A DNA stretch of 39,840 nt from an uncultured Phascolarctobacterium sp. (GCA_949299135.1 CASFZG010000015.1:1-39840), one strand, 5' to 3'; positions 15,836 to 27,418 are shown, counted from the first letter of the stretch. The notes: generated from the sequence alone by a model not told the origin. Numbers and translations: made by a program.

Positions 15836-17350
15836 TTAGTTTACCGTTAAATCTTTAGTGATTTCGTAATAATCGCAGGGGTGGGCGGTAAAATTCTGCA
15901 CGCCGGTTTTCATTACCAGCGGCATTTTTAAGTGCGCGATGTATATAAAGGCACTGTCGTCCACAAGCTGTTGGCTGATTTGTACCGCCAGCTCGCTGCG
16001 TTTGGCGGGGTCAAATTCGCTGCGCAGCTGCTGCACCAAATTTTCCACAGTACCGCTGCGGTAGCCGCCGTTGTTGTAGGCGCTGTCCGCCAGTGCGTGC
16101 GCGGTAAAATAATACTGCGCGTCGCCGGTGGGCGCTGTTACAAAGGCTTTGGCGTAAATATCCCAGTCGCCGCGGCGCAGGTAATCATTGTAGCCGTCGG
16201 TGGCGTTAATTTCAAGGCGGATGCCAGCCTGTTTCAGCCAGCTTTGTGCGGCTTCGGCAAGCAGCGGCAGCTCCTGGCGCGCAGTGTAGGTCAGCCAGCG
16301 CAGGGTCAGCGGCGCGCCGTTTTTATCAACGTAACCGTCGCCGTCGGTGTCAGCCCAGCCTGCTTCTGCCAAAAGTGTTTTCGCCTGTTCAATATCGTAG
16401 CCGGGGCTGTTTACCTTATCGCCGCCAAACGGCAGATAGGGCGGGAAGGGGCTTGTTGCCGGAGTGCCGTTGCCCAAAAGCTGTACGCGCGCAAAAGTAT
16501 CGCGGTCCATACACAGGGCGATGGCACGGCGGACGCGCTCATCCTGCAAGGCAGGCGTGTTAAAATTGAACGCCGCCTGAAATGTGCGCGAGGTATCGGC
16601 GGTGCTGATTTTATACGCCGGGTTATCTTTAAACAGCGCCAGCGAGGCGTAGGGCAAACCCTGCGCAGCGTCAATCTCGCCGTTTTGCAGCGCCAGCGCC
16701 AGCGTGTTGCCGTCGGTAATGCTGCTGACTATAATTTTATCCAGCCCCGGCGCGCCGCCCCAATAATTTTTGTTGGGCACCAGCACAACTTCCTTCTGCG
16801 TCAGGCTCTGTACCATGTACGGACCGGTGCCGCTTATGGGGCCGCCGCTCATATCAACAATGCAGCCGTAGGGGTCGCACAGGTAGTTAATCAGCACCGG
16901 CACTTTGTTGGCGCTGGTAAGCGTTACGGTCTGCCCATCGGCGGTGATGCCCGTAATAGCCAAATCGCCTTTGGCGCGGTTGTGGCGGTTTATTAAATCC
17001 AGCAGGCAGGCTTTAACGGCTTCGCCCGTCATTTTATTGCCGTTTGTAAAATAAACATCGTCACGCAGCGTAATTTTTACGGTGTAGTCATCTAAGAATT
17101 CGTACTTTTGCGCCAACCACGGTTCGGGCTGCATGGCGCCGTTAAACTTAAACAGCGTTTCGCCCACGCCGTAGCGGATGGCGCTCCAACCCTGATAGCT
17201 TTCATGCACGTCCATGCCGGCGTTTTCCGTGGCAATGCCGTACGCCGTTGTGCCATAGCGGAACACTTTTTCGGTTTTGGCGGGCGCTTCACTGCCGCAG
17301 GCAGATGTTAAAAGAGCGGCGGAAATTAAAAGCGCGGTTAAAAATTTCAT
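15836..17350 (-). CDS. Peptide/nickel-type ABC transporter substrate-binding lipoprotein (SBP family 5)
   Basis: A 504-residue solute-binding protein of the DppA/NikA/OppA group. Residues 1-17 are a hydrophobic signal ending LLTSA with Cys18 as the likely lipidation site (a slightly non-canonical lipobox). Family features: YGVGETLFKFN, PWLAQKYEFLDDYTVKITLR, DDVYFTNG, SGTGPYMV, NKNYWGG, FNFNTPALQDERVRRAIALCMD (central signature) and a DTDGDGYVDKNG loop typical of this group. It binds the ligand outside the membrane. No permease or ATPase genes lie beside it, so it either works with a distant transporter or is an orphan. It is preceded by a terminator-like leader, see 17372-17434. The ligand could be peptide, nickel chelate or heme-like; not resolved. 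Confidence 0.85.
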   Translation of the reverse strand: MKFLTALLISAALLTSACGSEAPAKTEKVFRYGTTAYGIATENAGMDVHESYQGWSAIRYGVGETLFKFNGAMQPEPWLAQKYEFLDDYTVKITLRDDVYFTNGNKMTGEAVKACLLDLINRHNRAKGDLAITGITADGQTVTLTSANKVPVLINYLCDPYGCIVDMSGGPISGTGPYMVQSLTQKEVVLVPNKNYWGGAPGLDKIIVSSITDGNTLALALQNGEIDAAQGLPYASLALFKDNPAYKISTADTSRTFQAAFNFNTPALQDERVRRAIALCMDRDTFARVQLLGNGTPATSPFPPYLPFGGDKVNSPGYDIEQAKTLLAEAGWADTDGDGYVDKNGAPLTLRWLTYTARQELPLLAEAAQSWLKQAGIRLEINATDGYNDYLRRGDWDIYAKAFVTAPTGDAQYYFTAHALADSAYNNGGYRSGTVENLVQQLRSEFDPAKRSELAVQISQQLVDDSAFIYIAHLKMPLVMKTGVQNFTAHPCDYYEITKDLTVN

Positions 17351-17371
17351 AAAATCAACTCACTTGTCAAA

Positions 17372-17434
17372 ATAAAAAAGCCATGAAGAAACAACCGCTT
17401 GTCTGAAGCGGTTACGGCCTTCATGGCTTCGTTT
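17372..17434 (-). promoter_or_regulatory. Terminator-like stem-loop in the leader of the binding-protein gene
   Basis: A two-tier hairpin: outer stem of 11 perfect pairs (17378-17388 / 17419-17429) and inner stem of 8 perfect pairs (17393-17400 / 17406-17413). On the minus strand it is followed by TTTTTTATTTT, so it reads as an intrinsic terminator only about 22 bases before the ATG at 17350. There is no room for a promoter between hairpin and gene, so transcripts must pass through it. It may be an attenuator. A smaller GCTGC-GGA-GCAGC hairpin lies upstream in the same leader. Confidence 0.7.
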
Positions 17435-17496
17435 TTGTGTTTAAAAAGTTTATCGCTGCTCCGCAGCAAAGCAATTACTCGTGTAATTACATTATT

Positions 17497-17527
17497 ATTA
17501 TAAATGTTGGAGTGGGCTTTATGTCAA
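17497..17527 (-). promoter_or_regulatory. Promoter of the binding-protein gene
   Basis: Minus-strand TTGACA (17522-17527) and TATAAT (17497-17502), both perfect boxes, separated by 19 bp, or 17 bp if TTTATA is the -10. It lies just after the stop of the upstream ATPase gene and about 150 bases before the binding-protein start. Confidence 0.65.
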
Positions 17528-17531
17528 GGGG

Positions 17532-18746
17532 TTACTGCCAGTTTTTTGCAGTTAAAAAATCACGGATATTATAATGTTTGATACCGTTGCGGCTCATGTT
17601 GAATTCGTCCAGCGACACAACGTATTTGGGATAGTTATCGCTGATGTTTTCGTAAACGCCGAATTCACGCTCAACCGTTTCCGGCGCGGCAAGCAGATAG
17701 CAAACCTGCACATAAATTTTCTGCCCCTGCTTTTCTGCTACAAAATCAATTTCCAAATTGCCGCTTTTGCCAACGCAGATATTATATCCGCGGCGCAGCA
17801 GTTCCATAAATACAATGTTTTCCAAAATCAGGTTAATATCGCGCATGTTGCCGCCAAAAACAGCTTCGCGCACGCCGTGGTCGGCAATATAATATTTTTC
17901 ACTGCTGGCAAGAATTTGTTTGCCCTGCAAATCCTGCCGTTTTACCTGATAAAACAGGTAGGCGTCGGTGCAGTATTTAATGTAGTTAAGAATGGTTTCC
18001 GGCGCAACCTTGCGGTTTTCGCTTTTAAAAAACTTTGATACCGACGTTGCGGAAAAAGTTGTGCCGACATTGGCGATAACATAAGCGATAATGCGTTCCA
18101 GCAAATCAACATCACGTATTTTATTGCGTTTAACAATATCCTTTAACTGAACGGAATTAAACACATCGGTCAGGTACTGGCGGCAGGGTTCATCTGCGTA
18201 ACGCAGGTTGCCAAGGTAAGGCATGCCGCCGTACAGAAGATATTTTTGAAAGCATTGCTGCTGCGTGGTTTCAGGGAAAATAGAAGTGTAAAGCTCGGTA
18301 AATTCGGCAAACGAAAAGGGATAAATAACAAATTCCACATAACGCCCGCCAAGATTGGTTGCCAGTTCGCCGGAAAGCAGTTTGGCGTTGGAGCCGGTGA
18401 TATAAATATCGCAGTCAAACTCCACGCGGAAAGAATTGATACATTTTTCCCAATTTTCCACTTCCTGAATTTCATCAAAAAACAAATACGCTTTGCCGCT
18501 GATGCTTTGCACACGTTGCAGGATTTCATCGTGCAGCGCCTGCGCGTTCAATAAATGGGCATAGCGCATATCTTCAAAATTGATGGAAATGATATTTGCT
18601 TGCGGCACTCCGCCGTTTTTTATTTCATCTTTTATAAGTTCCAGCATAACGGATTTGCCGCAGCGGCGGATACCGGTCATTACTTTTATAAGCTCGCTTC
18701 CGATAAACGGGCGTATGCGGCGCATATAGGTTTCACGTTTTATCAT
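17532..18746 (-). CDS. AAA_14 / DUF4143 ATPase
   Basis: A 404-residue protein: N-terminal P-loop ATPase with TGIRRCGKSVML (Walker A), a FDEIQEVENW (Walker B) and ITGSNAKLLSGELATNLGGR (sensor-like); then a winged-helix-like linker; then DUF4143, a PD-(D/E)XK-like domain with EIDFVAEKQGQKIYVQVCY. Family members are common in gut bacteria and have no established function. The frame continues upstream to a TTG at 18860, but that extension would translate operator palindromes; ATG 18746 has AGGAGG eight bases upstream and is the usual family start. Three identical palindromes upstream (18781-18880) suggest tight autoregulation. The -10 is probably TATACT (18773-18778, minus strand). Confidence 0.85.
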   Translation of the reverse strand: MIKRETYMRRIRPFIGSELIKVMTGIRRCGKSVMLELIKDEIKNGGVPQANIISINFEDMRYAHLLNAQALHDEILQRVQSISGKAYLFFDEIQEVENWEKCINSFRVEFDCDIYITGSNAKLLSGELATNLGGRYVEFVIYPFSFAEFTELYTSIFPETTQQQCFQKYLLYGGMPYLGNLRYADEPCRQYLTDVFNSVQLKDIVKRNKIRDVDLLERIIAYVIANVGTTFSATSVSKFFKSENRKVAPETILNYIKYCTDAYLFYQVKRQDLQGKQILASSEKYYIADHGVREAVFGGNMRDINLILENIVFMELLRRGYNICVGKSGNLEIDFVAEKQGQKIYVQVCYLLAAPETVEREFGVYENISDNYPKYVVSLDEFNMSRNGIKHYNIRDFLTAKNWQ

Positions 18747-18780
18747 ATTACTTACCTCCTTGCAGGTGGTTAAGTATAGT

Positions 18781-18880
18781 TTATCACAGTTATAACTGAT
18801 AAACAACGTAAAATTTAAAATTTTATCAGTTATAACTGATAAAACGCCAAAAATAAACAATATTATCAGTTATAACTTAC
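18781..18880. promoter_or_regulatory. Three palindromic operator copies at exact 40-bp spacing
   Basis: The core AGTTATAACT occurs at 18788-18797, 18828-18837 and 18868-18877, i.e. centres exactly 40 bp apart. The middle copy is a perfect 24-bp palindrome (18821-18844) with half-site TTTTATCAGTTA; the left copy has one inserted base pair change (TTATCACAGT), and the right copy is intact on its left half only. The left copy overlaps the promoter spacer of the ATPase gene; the array lies between that gene and pcrA. Confidence 0.85.
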
Positions 18881-18997
18881 AAAATTTTGCGGCGGAATTT
18901 TATCGGGATGCTGGCAGGAAAAACAGTCCTTTGATAGAATAATAATAAAGTTACGCTGATGAATATTTTAGATAGATGAGTTTTTACGGAGGAACGA

Positions 18998-21226
18998 ATG
19001 ACTGATTGTACTTATGGGCTTAATCCGCAGCAGGCGGAGGCCGTATTAAATACCGAAGGGCCGATGTTGATTATGGCAGGCGCGGGCAGCGGTAAAACCA
19101 AGGTGCTTACCTGCCGCGTGGCCAACCTTTTGCAAAAGGGCGTGCGCCCGTACCGCATTCTGGCAATCACCTTTACCAACAAGGCGGCGGCAGAGATGCG
19201 CGAGCGCGTGAACAATATGAGCGGCGCTGCTGCCAAGGACGTGTGGCTGTTTACCTTCCACGCTTTTTGCGCGCGCTTTTTGCGGATGGAGATTGACAAG
19301 CTGCCGGGCTACGGCGGCAATTTTGCGATTTATGATACCGATGATACTAAAAAATTGGTTAAGAATATTTTAAAAGAGCAAAATATTGATGATAATAGAT
19401 TTAGCCCTAATAAAATTTTGAATGTAATTTCTAAAGCTAAAAATGAATTAGTTGATGCAGGGAAATTTGCTCAAGGAATTAATCCTGCTAATTTCAATGA
19501 CAAGAAAATAGCAGAAGTTTATGAAATTTATCAAAAAAGATTAAAATTAAATAATGCGCTTGATTTTGATGATTTAATAATGTTGACTATCAAATTATTG
19601 CAAGAAAATCAAGAAGTGCGCGAAAAATATCAGGAGCGTTTTGATTACCTTCTGGTGGACGAGTATCAGGACACGAACCACGCGCAGTACCTTTTAACAA
19701 AGCTTCTGGCGGCAAAGCACCGCAACATCTGCGTGGTGGGCGACGCGGACCAGAGCATTTACGGCTGGCGCGGCGCGGATATCCAGAACATTCTGGACTT
19801 TGAAAAGGATTACCCCGACGCGAAGGTTATCAAGCTGGAACAGAACTACCGCAGCACGCAGATTATTCTTGACGCCGCTAACGCGGTGATTGAAAATAAT
19901 ACCGGCCGCAAGCCGAAAAATTTGTGGACCAATAAAAGAGAAGGTGTGGATATCACTTATTTTCAGGCTAATGACGGTCGAGATGAAGCACGTTTTGTAA
20001 TTGAACAAATACAAAATTTACAGAGTTCAGAAAATGTGAAATTAGGAGATATAGCCGTATTATATCGTACTAATGCACAATCGCGAATTTTTGAAGAAAT
20101 GCTTGTAAAAAGTGGTATCAGTTATACTATGGTTGGCGGGACTAAATATTATGAACGTAAGGAAATTAAGGATATCATCGCTTACCTGCGTGTAATTTTA
20201 AATCCTGCTGATTCGCTAAGCCTTTTGCGCATTATCAACGTGCCCAAACGCGGCATCGGCGACGCATCGTTGGCTAAGATTCAGATGCATGTTAATACTA
20301 ATAATATCAGCTTGTTTGATGCTTTGAGCAATGCGGCAGAGATTGAAGGATTAAGTAGTCGTTTTGTAAATAAGCTTGATGATTTAGCAGGAATTATTTT
20401 TGAATTAATTAATTTGGTTGATGAAGTTCCAGTAACAAATTTGATTGAACGTGTATTGAATGACACAGGTTATATGGCTGAATTGGAAAATGAAAATACT
20501 CCACAGTCGAAAAATAGAATTGAAAATTTGAAAGAGTTTATGTCTTACAGCAAGGAGTTTGACGAAAAAGAAGAAGATAAAACTTTAGCTAATTTTTTGG
20601 CTAGTGTTTCTTTGGTTTCTGATATTGATGAAGCAGAAATAGAAGATGAATCTATTACGTTGATGACGTTACATTCAGCCAAAGGTTTGGAATTTCCGGT
20701 AGTGTTTCTTGTAGGAATGGAAGAAAATATATTTCCAATTTCGCGAGCAACAGATTTTGATAAAGAGAATGAGCTGGAAGAAGAACGCAGACTTTGTTAT
20801 GTAGGTATAACTAGAGCAAAAGAAAGATTATTTTTAAGTAATGCAAGAGTTCGTACTATTTATGGTGATGATCATATAAATAAACCATCTCGATTTTTAT
20901 ATGAAATACCTCAAGAACTAATTAAAACCGTTAAACGCCAGTCGCGCCCGACGGCGTTGGAGAATTTTAAACAGGCGACGGAAAAGCGCAGCAACTGGAG
21001 CAGCAATTTTAACCCGCGCAGCTTTATGCCGGTGGGCAAATATCCGGCCGGAGCCGGGACGAGCGACCGCTTTAACACGGGCGACCGCGTAAGCCACAGC
21101 AAATGGGGCAGCGGCATGGTTGTCAGCGTTAAGGACACGGACGACGGGCAGGAGGTTAAGGTTGCCTTTGCCGGTGCCGGTGTGCGCAGCCTGCTGACGA
21201 AGTACGCCGTGCTGAAAAAGTTGTAA
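18998..21226 (+). CDS. pcrA: ATP-dependent DNA helicase PcrA (UvrD/Rep family)
   Basis: A 742-residue superfamily 1A helicase that unwinds DNA 3' to 5' in repair and replication restart. Motifs: GLNPQQAEAV (Q motif), AGAGSGKT (27-34), FTNKAAAEMRERV, LLVDEYQDTNHAQY, VVGDADQSIYGWRGAD, LEQNYRST, TLHSAKGLEFPVVF and YVGITRAKERLFLS. The C-terminal GDRVSHSKWGSGMVV is the PcrA tudor-like tail that contacts RNA polymerase. ACGGAGGA precedes the ATG; a TGATAGAAT extended -10 lies at 18932-18940. Base composition alternates sharply inside the gene (about 60% G+C at 19081-19140 and 19741-19800, 20-32% at 19381-19560), while the protein stays intact. Next gene is ligA, 15 bp away, the usual Firmicute order. 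Confidence 0.97.
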   Translation: MTDCTYGLNPQQAEAVLNTEGPMLIMAGAGSGKTKVLTCRVANLLQKGVRPYRILAITFTNKAAAEMRERVNNMSGAAAKDVWLFTFHAFCARFLRMEIDKLPGYGGNFAIYDTDDTKKLVKNILKEQNIDDNRFSPNKILNVISKAKNELVDAGKFAQGINPANFNDKKIAEVYEIYQKRLKLNNALDFDDLIMLTIKLLQENQEVREKYQERFDYLLVDEYQDTNHAQYLLTKLLAAKHRNICVVGDADQSIYGWRGADIQNILDFEKDYPDAKVIKLEQNYRSTQIILDAANAVIENNTGRKPKNLWTNKREGVDITYFQANDGRDEARFVIEQIQNLQSSENVKLGDIAVLYRTNAQSRIFEEMLVKSGISYTMVGGTKYYERKEIKDIIAYLRVILNPADSLSLLRIINVPKRGIGDASLAKIQMHVNTNNISLFDALSNAAEIEGLSSRFVNKLDDLAGIIFELINLVDEVPVTNLIERVLNDTGYMAELENENTPQSKNRIENLKEFMSYSKEFDEKEEDKTLANFLASVSLVSDIDEAEIEDESITLMTLHSAKGLEFPVVFLVGMEENIFPISRATDFDKENELEEERRLCYVGITRAKERLFLSNARVRTIYGDDHINKPSRFLYEIPQELIKTVKRQSRPTALENFKQATEKRSNWSSNFNPRSFMPVGKYPAGAGTSDRFNTGDRVSHSKWGSGMVVSVKDTDDGQEVKVAFAGAGVRSLLTKYAVLKKL

Positions 21227-23320
<2,094 letters not shown>

Positions 23321-23332
23321 GGAAGGTACTAC

Positions 23333-24022
23333 ATGAAAAACTTTTGTAAATTTTTGGCAGCAGTAATGCTGGCGGTGTTCTGCGTTAGCGGCAGCGCACT
23401 TGCGGCGGAAAAGGAAGTAAGCAGTATCGACGCTATCGACAAGGGCGTGGCCGATACCGGCGAAACGCATTTTACCAAAACCGGCATCGAACTGACCGAG
23501 TGCAGGGAAGATTATACCGTGGCGGTTCTGCCGTATGTCGATGTATCCGGCCTTGAAGGCCGCAGCCGCGAGATGGCTGTAAACGCCGTTAAGGAAACCC
23601 TGCAGAAAAAATACCCCGGCAAAAAGAAAAGCCCCACTAAAATTGCAGGCAGCAACGCGGTGCAAAAAGCCATGCTGGCGCACCCGTTTGAAAACGGCGA
23701 AGCCCCGACCTTGGAAGAACTCGTCGCTGTGGGCAAGGCCTGCGATGCCGACAGGGTTATCTTCATCAGCCTGCTGCCGGTGCGCGAAAACGAAACCGGT
23801 TTCATGGTTGTTGTCGGCTCGCAGACTTACAGCGCCGTGGTAACGATGAAACTGAAATGCGTTGACGTAAACAACGAAAGCTTTTTGTACAACCAGAACA
23901 TCGAAGGCATCGGTTCTTCCAGCTCCATCAATTTCTGGCGCATCGGCGAACCCAGCCATGCCAAAGCCGTTAAACGCGGCGTGGAAGACTGCATGGAAAA
24001 CTTTTTGACTTCGTTTGATTAA
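23333..24022 (+). CDS. Exported protein of unknown function (CsgG/TolB-N-like fold possible)
   Basis: 229 residues with a clear signal peptide (basic MKNFCK, hydrophobic core, cleavage after SALA near residue 24) and no lipobox. The mature part contains VAVLPYVDVSGLEGRS, a LPFxD-like strand-turn seen at the start of CsgG/GNA1162/TolB-N type domains, then KACDADRVIFISLLPV and a VTMKLKCVDVNNESFLYNQN strand pair that fit the same alternating fold. It would be periplasmic. Located 12 bp after ligA and ended by a terminator, so it may ride on the pcrA-ligA transcript. No partner genes point to a function. Confidence 0.65.
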   Translation: MKNFCKFLAAVMLAVFCVSGSALAAEKEVSSIDAIDKGVADTGETHFTKTGIELTECREDYTVAVLPYVDVSGLEGRSREMAVNAVKETLQKKYPGKKKSPTKIAGSNAVQKAMLAHPFENGEAPTLEELVAVGKACDADRVIFISLLPVRENETGFMVVVGSQTYSAVVTMKLKCVDVNNESFLYNQNIEGIGSSSSINFWRIGEPSHAKAVKRGVEDCMENFLTSFD

Positions 24023-24032
24023 AATTTAAGCT

Positions 24033-24066
24033 GCCTCTGCCTTTATCCGCAGGGGCGGTTTTGTTT
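24033..24066 (+). terminator. Intrinsic terminator after the exported-protein gene
   Basis: Stem GCCTCTGC (24033-24040) pairs with GCAGGGGC (24049-24056) around an 8-base loop, followed by GGTTTTGTTTT. Confidence 0.75.
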
Positions 24067-24136
24067 TGGCGCGTAAAATTTTTGCAAATTAGTTTAGCAC
24101 ATGCTTACCAAAATAGTGCAAAACGCCGTGCCGGTG

Positions 24137-24145
24137 TGATATAAT
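24137..24145 (+). promoter_or_regulatory. Extended -10 promoter of gatCAB
   Basis: TGATATAAT (24137-24145) is a perfect -10 with the extended TG element. The -35 position (TGCAAA) is poor, as is common for extended -10 promoters. It lies 48 bases before the gatC start. Confidence 0.65.
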
Positions 24146-24193
24146 AGAACAGGTTATTTATTAAACTTACATAAATTTTTAGGAGGCGTACTA

Positions 24194-24481
24194 ATGAAGG
24201 TAACAGTAAAAGATGTTGAACACATCGCCGGGCTTTCCCGTTTGACGATTCCGGAAAGCGAAATGGAAAAATTTACCGAACAGTTTAACCAAATCCTCAA
24301 TTATGCCGACATTCTGGAAAAGATTGATACGGAAGGCATTGAGCCGACCCCGTATGTACTGCCGATCAGCAACGCGTTCCGCGAGGACGTGCCGCAGCCC
24401 GGCGTAACGCACGAGGAAGCGCTTGAAAACGCGCCCGCTGTTTACAACGACGGCTTTAAAGTGCCGCGCGTAATCGAATAA
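24194..24481 (+). CDS. gatC: Asp/Glu-tRNA amidotransferase subunit C
   Basis: 95 residues with the full family pattern: VKDVEHIAGLSRLTIPESE, FTEQFNQILNYADILEKIDT, VLPISNAFREDVPQPGV and a C-terminal FKVPRVIE. GatC wraps GatA and stabilises the GatCAB complex that converts Glu-tRNA(Gln) and/or Asp-tRNA(Asn) to the amidated forms. AGGAGG precedes the ATG. First gene of gatC-gatA-gatB, 18 bp before gatA. Confidence 0.97.
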   Translation: MKVTVKDVEHIAGLSRLTIPESEMEKFTEQFNQILNYADILEKIDTEGIEPTPYVLPISNAFREDVPQPGVTHEEALENAPAVYNDGFKVPRVIE

Positions 24482-24499
24482 CAGAAGGAGGAACCAACT

Positions 24500-25966
24500 G
24501 TGGATTTATATAAATTAACAGCCCACGAGCTGCACGATAAACTTGTCAGCAAGGAAATCAGCTCCGTGGAGCTTACCGAAAACGTATACAGCCGCATCGA
24601 CGAAGTTGAAGACAAGGTGCAGGCTTATGTAACGCTTGATAAGGAAAACGCCATGGCACAGGCTGCCAAAGTTGATGCCAAAATCGCCGCAGGCGAAGCC
24701 ATTGCACCGCTGGCAGGCATCCCGGGCGCTATTAAAGACAACATTTGCACCAAAGGCCTTTTAACTACATGCTCCAGCAAGATGCTGAGCAATGTTGTGC
24801 CTATTTATGACGCGCACGTTATTAAAAAACTGCGTGCCGACGACGCAATTTTTACCGGCAAAACCAACATGGACGAGTTTGCGATGGGCTCCACCACCGA
24901 AAGCTCTTACTTCCATAAAACCTACAACCCGTGGAACCTTGAACGCGTACCGGGCGGTTCTTCCGGCGGCAGCGCTGCTGCTATTGCCGCAGGCGAAGCT
25001 ATCTGGTCGCTCGGCAGTGATACCGGCGGTTCCATCCGCCAGCCGGCTTCCTTTAACGGCTGCGTTGGCATTAAGCCGACCTACGGCCGCGTAAGCCGTT
25101 ACGGCTGCGTTGCGTTCGCATCCTCCCTTGACCAGATTGGGCCTATCACCCGCGACGTTACCGACGCTGCCCTTGTGCTGAACACCATCTGCGGCAAGGA
25201 CGAGCACGACTCCACTTCGCTGCCGGTTGATGTACCCGACTTTACCAAAGCCCTGCGCGCCGACGTTAAAGGCCTGCGCATCGGCCTGCCGAAAGAATAT
25301 TACGGCGAAGGCGTTGACCCGAAGGTTAAAGCTGAAATCGAAAAAGCCGTTAAAACTTATGAATCCCTCGGCGCAGAGATTGTTGACGTATCACTGCCGC
25401 ATACCGAATACGCTGTAATTACCTATTACATCATCGCACCGGCGGAAGCAAGCGCCAACCTTGCACGTTATGACGGCGTGCGTTACGGCTTCCGTGCTGC
25501 CAACGCTACCAGCGCGCCGGAGATGACCCGCCTGAGCCGCACCGAAGGCTTCGGACCTGAAGTACGCCGCCGCATTATGCTTGGCACCTATGTATTAAGC
25601 AGTGGTTACTACGACGCTTACTACAAAAAAGCAATGCAGGTTCGTACCCTCATCCGCCGCGACTTTAACGAAGCGTTTGAAAAATGCGACGTGCTGCTGA
25701 CCCCGACTTCTCCGGTTGTTGCCTATCCGGTAGACGGCAAAATGGACCCGCTTTCCATTTACATGCTGGACGTTACAACCATCCCCGTCAACATGGCAGG
25801 CCTGCCGGGCATTTCCATCCCCTGCGGCTTTGCGGACGGTATGCCGGTAGGCATGCAGCTCATCGGCAAAGTGCTGGATGAAGAAACCGTGCTGCGCGCA
25901 GCTTACACCTTTGAACAGGCAACTGACTTCCATAAAGCAATGGCACCGCTGGGAGGTAACAAATAA
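24500..25966 (+). CDS. gatA: Asp/Glu-tRNA amidotransferase subunit A
   Basis: 488 residues. The amidase-signature catalytic triad falls at Lys79 (GAIKDN), Ser154 (PGGSSGGS) and Ser178 (DTGGSIRQP), the same numbers as in characterised GatA proteins. It releases ammonia from glutamine, which is channelled to GatB. The start is GTG 24500 behind AAGGAGG. Its stop overlaps the gatB start (TAATG), giving translational coupling and equal stoichiometry. Confidence 0.97.
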   Translation: MDLYKLTAHELHDKLVSKEISSVELTENVYSRIDEVEDKVQAYVTLDKENAMAQAAKVDAKIAAGEAIAPLAGIPGAIKDNICTKGLLTTCSSKMLSNVVPIYDAHVIKKLRADDAIFTGKTNMDEFAMGSTTESSYFHKTYNPWNLERVPGGSSGGSAAAIAAGEAIWSLGSDTGGSIRQPASFNGCVGIKPTYGRVSRYGCVAFASSLDQIGPITRDVTDAALVLNTICGKDEHDSTSLPVDVPDFTKALRADVKGLRIGLPKEYYGEGVDPKVKAEIEKAVKTYESLGAEIVDVSLPHTEYAVITYYIIAPAEASANLARYDGVRYGFRAANATSAPEMTRLSRTEGFGPEVRRRIMLGTYVLSSGYYDAYYKKAMQVRTLIRRDFNEAFEKCDVLLTPTSPVVAYPVDGKMDPLSIYMLDVTTIPVNMAGLPGISIPCGFADGMPVGMQLIGKVLDEETVLRAAYTFEQATDFHKAMAPLGGNK

Positions 25967-27408
25967 TGACTAACTATATTACCGTTATCGGCCTTGAAGT
26001 ACACGCCGAATTAAAAACCAAAACCAAAGCATTCTGCTCCTGCTCCACGGAGTTCGGCAGCCTGCCCAACACCCACGTCTGCCCCGTGTGCCTCGGTATG
26101 CCGGGCGCACTGCCGGTGCTGAACAAACAGGTTGTTGAGTTCGCTATCCGTACCGGCCTTGCACTGGGGTGCGATATCCAGAAATTCAACAAGTTCGACC
26201 GTAAAAACTATTTTTACCCCGACCTTGCCAAAAACTACCAGATTTCCCAGTTTGACCAGCCGATTTGCCTCGGCGGCCACATTGATATCGAAATTGACGG
26301 CGTGCCCAAACGCCTTGGCATTACCCGCATCCACATGGAAGAAGACGCAGGCAAGCTGAACCACAGCGGCGCAACTATCAGCACTTCCGATTTTTCGTCC
26401 GTCGATTACAACCGTGCGGGCGTACCGCTTCTGGAAATTGTTTCCGAGCCTGATATGCGCAGCGCCGAAGAAGCACGCGCTTATATGGAACAGCTCAAGG
26501 CAATCCTTGAATACATCGACGTTTGCGACTGCAAAATGCAGGAAGGCAGCCTGCGCTGCGACGCCAACATCTCCATCATGCCGGAAGGCGCCAAAGAATT
26601 CGGCACCCGCGCCGAAATTAAAAACCTTAACAGCTTCCGCGCACTGGTACGTGCTATCGAATACGAAGTTGAACGCCAGAAAGCCATCCTTGAGGACGGC
26701 GGCCATGTAGTGCAGGAAACCCGTACCTGGGATGAAGCCAACGGCGTAACCCTTTCCATGCGCAGCAAGGAAGAAGCGCACGATTACCGCTACTTCCCGG
26801 AACCGGACCTTGTGCCTGTTGAAATTGACGACGCTTGGATTGAACGTGTACGCGGCGAACTGCCGGAACTGCCGGCACAGCGTCTGGAACGCCTGGTCGA
26901 AAAACACGGCCTGCCTAAGTACGACGCTTCCTTAATTGTTGCCACCAAAGCCATGGCAGATTATTTTGACGCTGCCTGCGCAAACAGCAAGGACGATAAA
27001 GCCGTATCCAACTGGCTTTTGGGCGACGTTTCCGCATACCTTAATGCCGAAAACATTACCATTGAACAGTTCCCGGTTAAACCGGAAAACCTTGGCGAAC
27101 TGGTAACTTTAATTAAAGACGGCGTACTCAGCAGCAAACTGGCTAAAAAAGTTTTTGCCGAAATGCTGAAAGCCGACAAAACCCCGAAACAGCTTGTTAA
27201 AGAACTCGGCCTTGAACAGGTAAGCGACGAGGGCGCTATTGCCGCCATCGTTGACGAAGTGCTGGCCGAAAACCCGCAGTCCGTTGCCGACTACAAAGCA
27301 GGCAAGGATAAAGCCATCGGCTTCCTTGTCGGTCAGGTAATGAAAAAATCCCGCGGCAAGGCTAACCCGGGCATGGTTAACAAACTGTTAAAAGAAAAAA
27401 TGCAGTAA
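25966..27408 (+). CDS. gatB: Asp/Glu-tRNA amidotransferase subunit B
   Basis: 480 residues. It begins with [19 protein letters not shown], whose cysteines with HVCPVCLG form the zinc site, then [25 protein letters not shown], the GatB signature SLRCDANIS and the C-terminal YqeY-like tail ([20 protein letters not shown]). It binds and activates the misacylated tRNA. Last gene of the gatCAB operon; a small DUF898 gene follows after 10 bp. Confidence 0.97.
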   Translation: MTNYITVIGLEVHAELKTKTKAFCSCSTEFGSLPNTHVCPVCLGMPGALPVLNKQVVEFAIRTGLALGCDIQKFNKFDRKNYFYPDLAKNYQISQFDQPICLGGHIDIEIDGVPKRLGITRIHMEEDAGKLNHSGATISTSDFSSVDYNRAGVPLLEIVSEPDMRSAEEARAYMEQLKAILEYIDVCDCKMQEGSLRCDANISIMPEGAKEFGTRAEIKNLNSFRALVRAIEYEVERQKAILEDGGHVVQETRTWDEANGVTLSMRSKEEAHDYRYFPEPDLVPVEIDDAWIERVRGELPELPAQRLERLVEKHGLPKYDASLIVATKAMADYFDAACANSKDDKAVSNWLLGDVSAYLNAENITIEQFPVKPENLGELVTLIKDGVLSSKLAKKVFAEMLKADKTPKQLVKELGLEQVSDEGAIAAIVDEVLAENPQSVADYKAGKDKAIGFLVGQVMKKSRGKANPGMVNKLLKEKMQ

Positions 27409-27418
27409 AGAATAATTT

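Noticed and set aside
15932..16996. 354-codon plus-strand frame opposite the binding-protein gene
   Set aside because: Antisense shadow of a well-recognised SBP family 5 gene; no ribosome site or domain.
18747..18860. N-terminal extension of the DUF4143 ATPase to TTG 18860
   Set aside because: It would translate two operator palindromes, and the ATG at 18746 has a perfect AGGAGG.
26011..26907. 298-codon minus-strand frame opposite gatB
   Set aside because: Shadow of gatB, no ribosome site and no family pattern.
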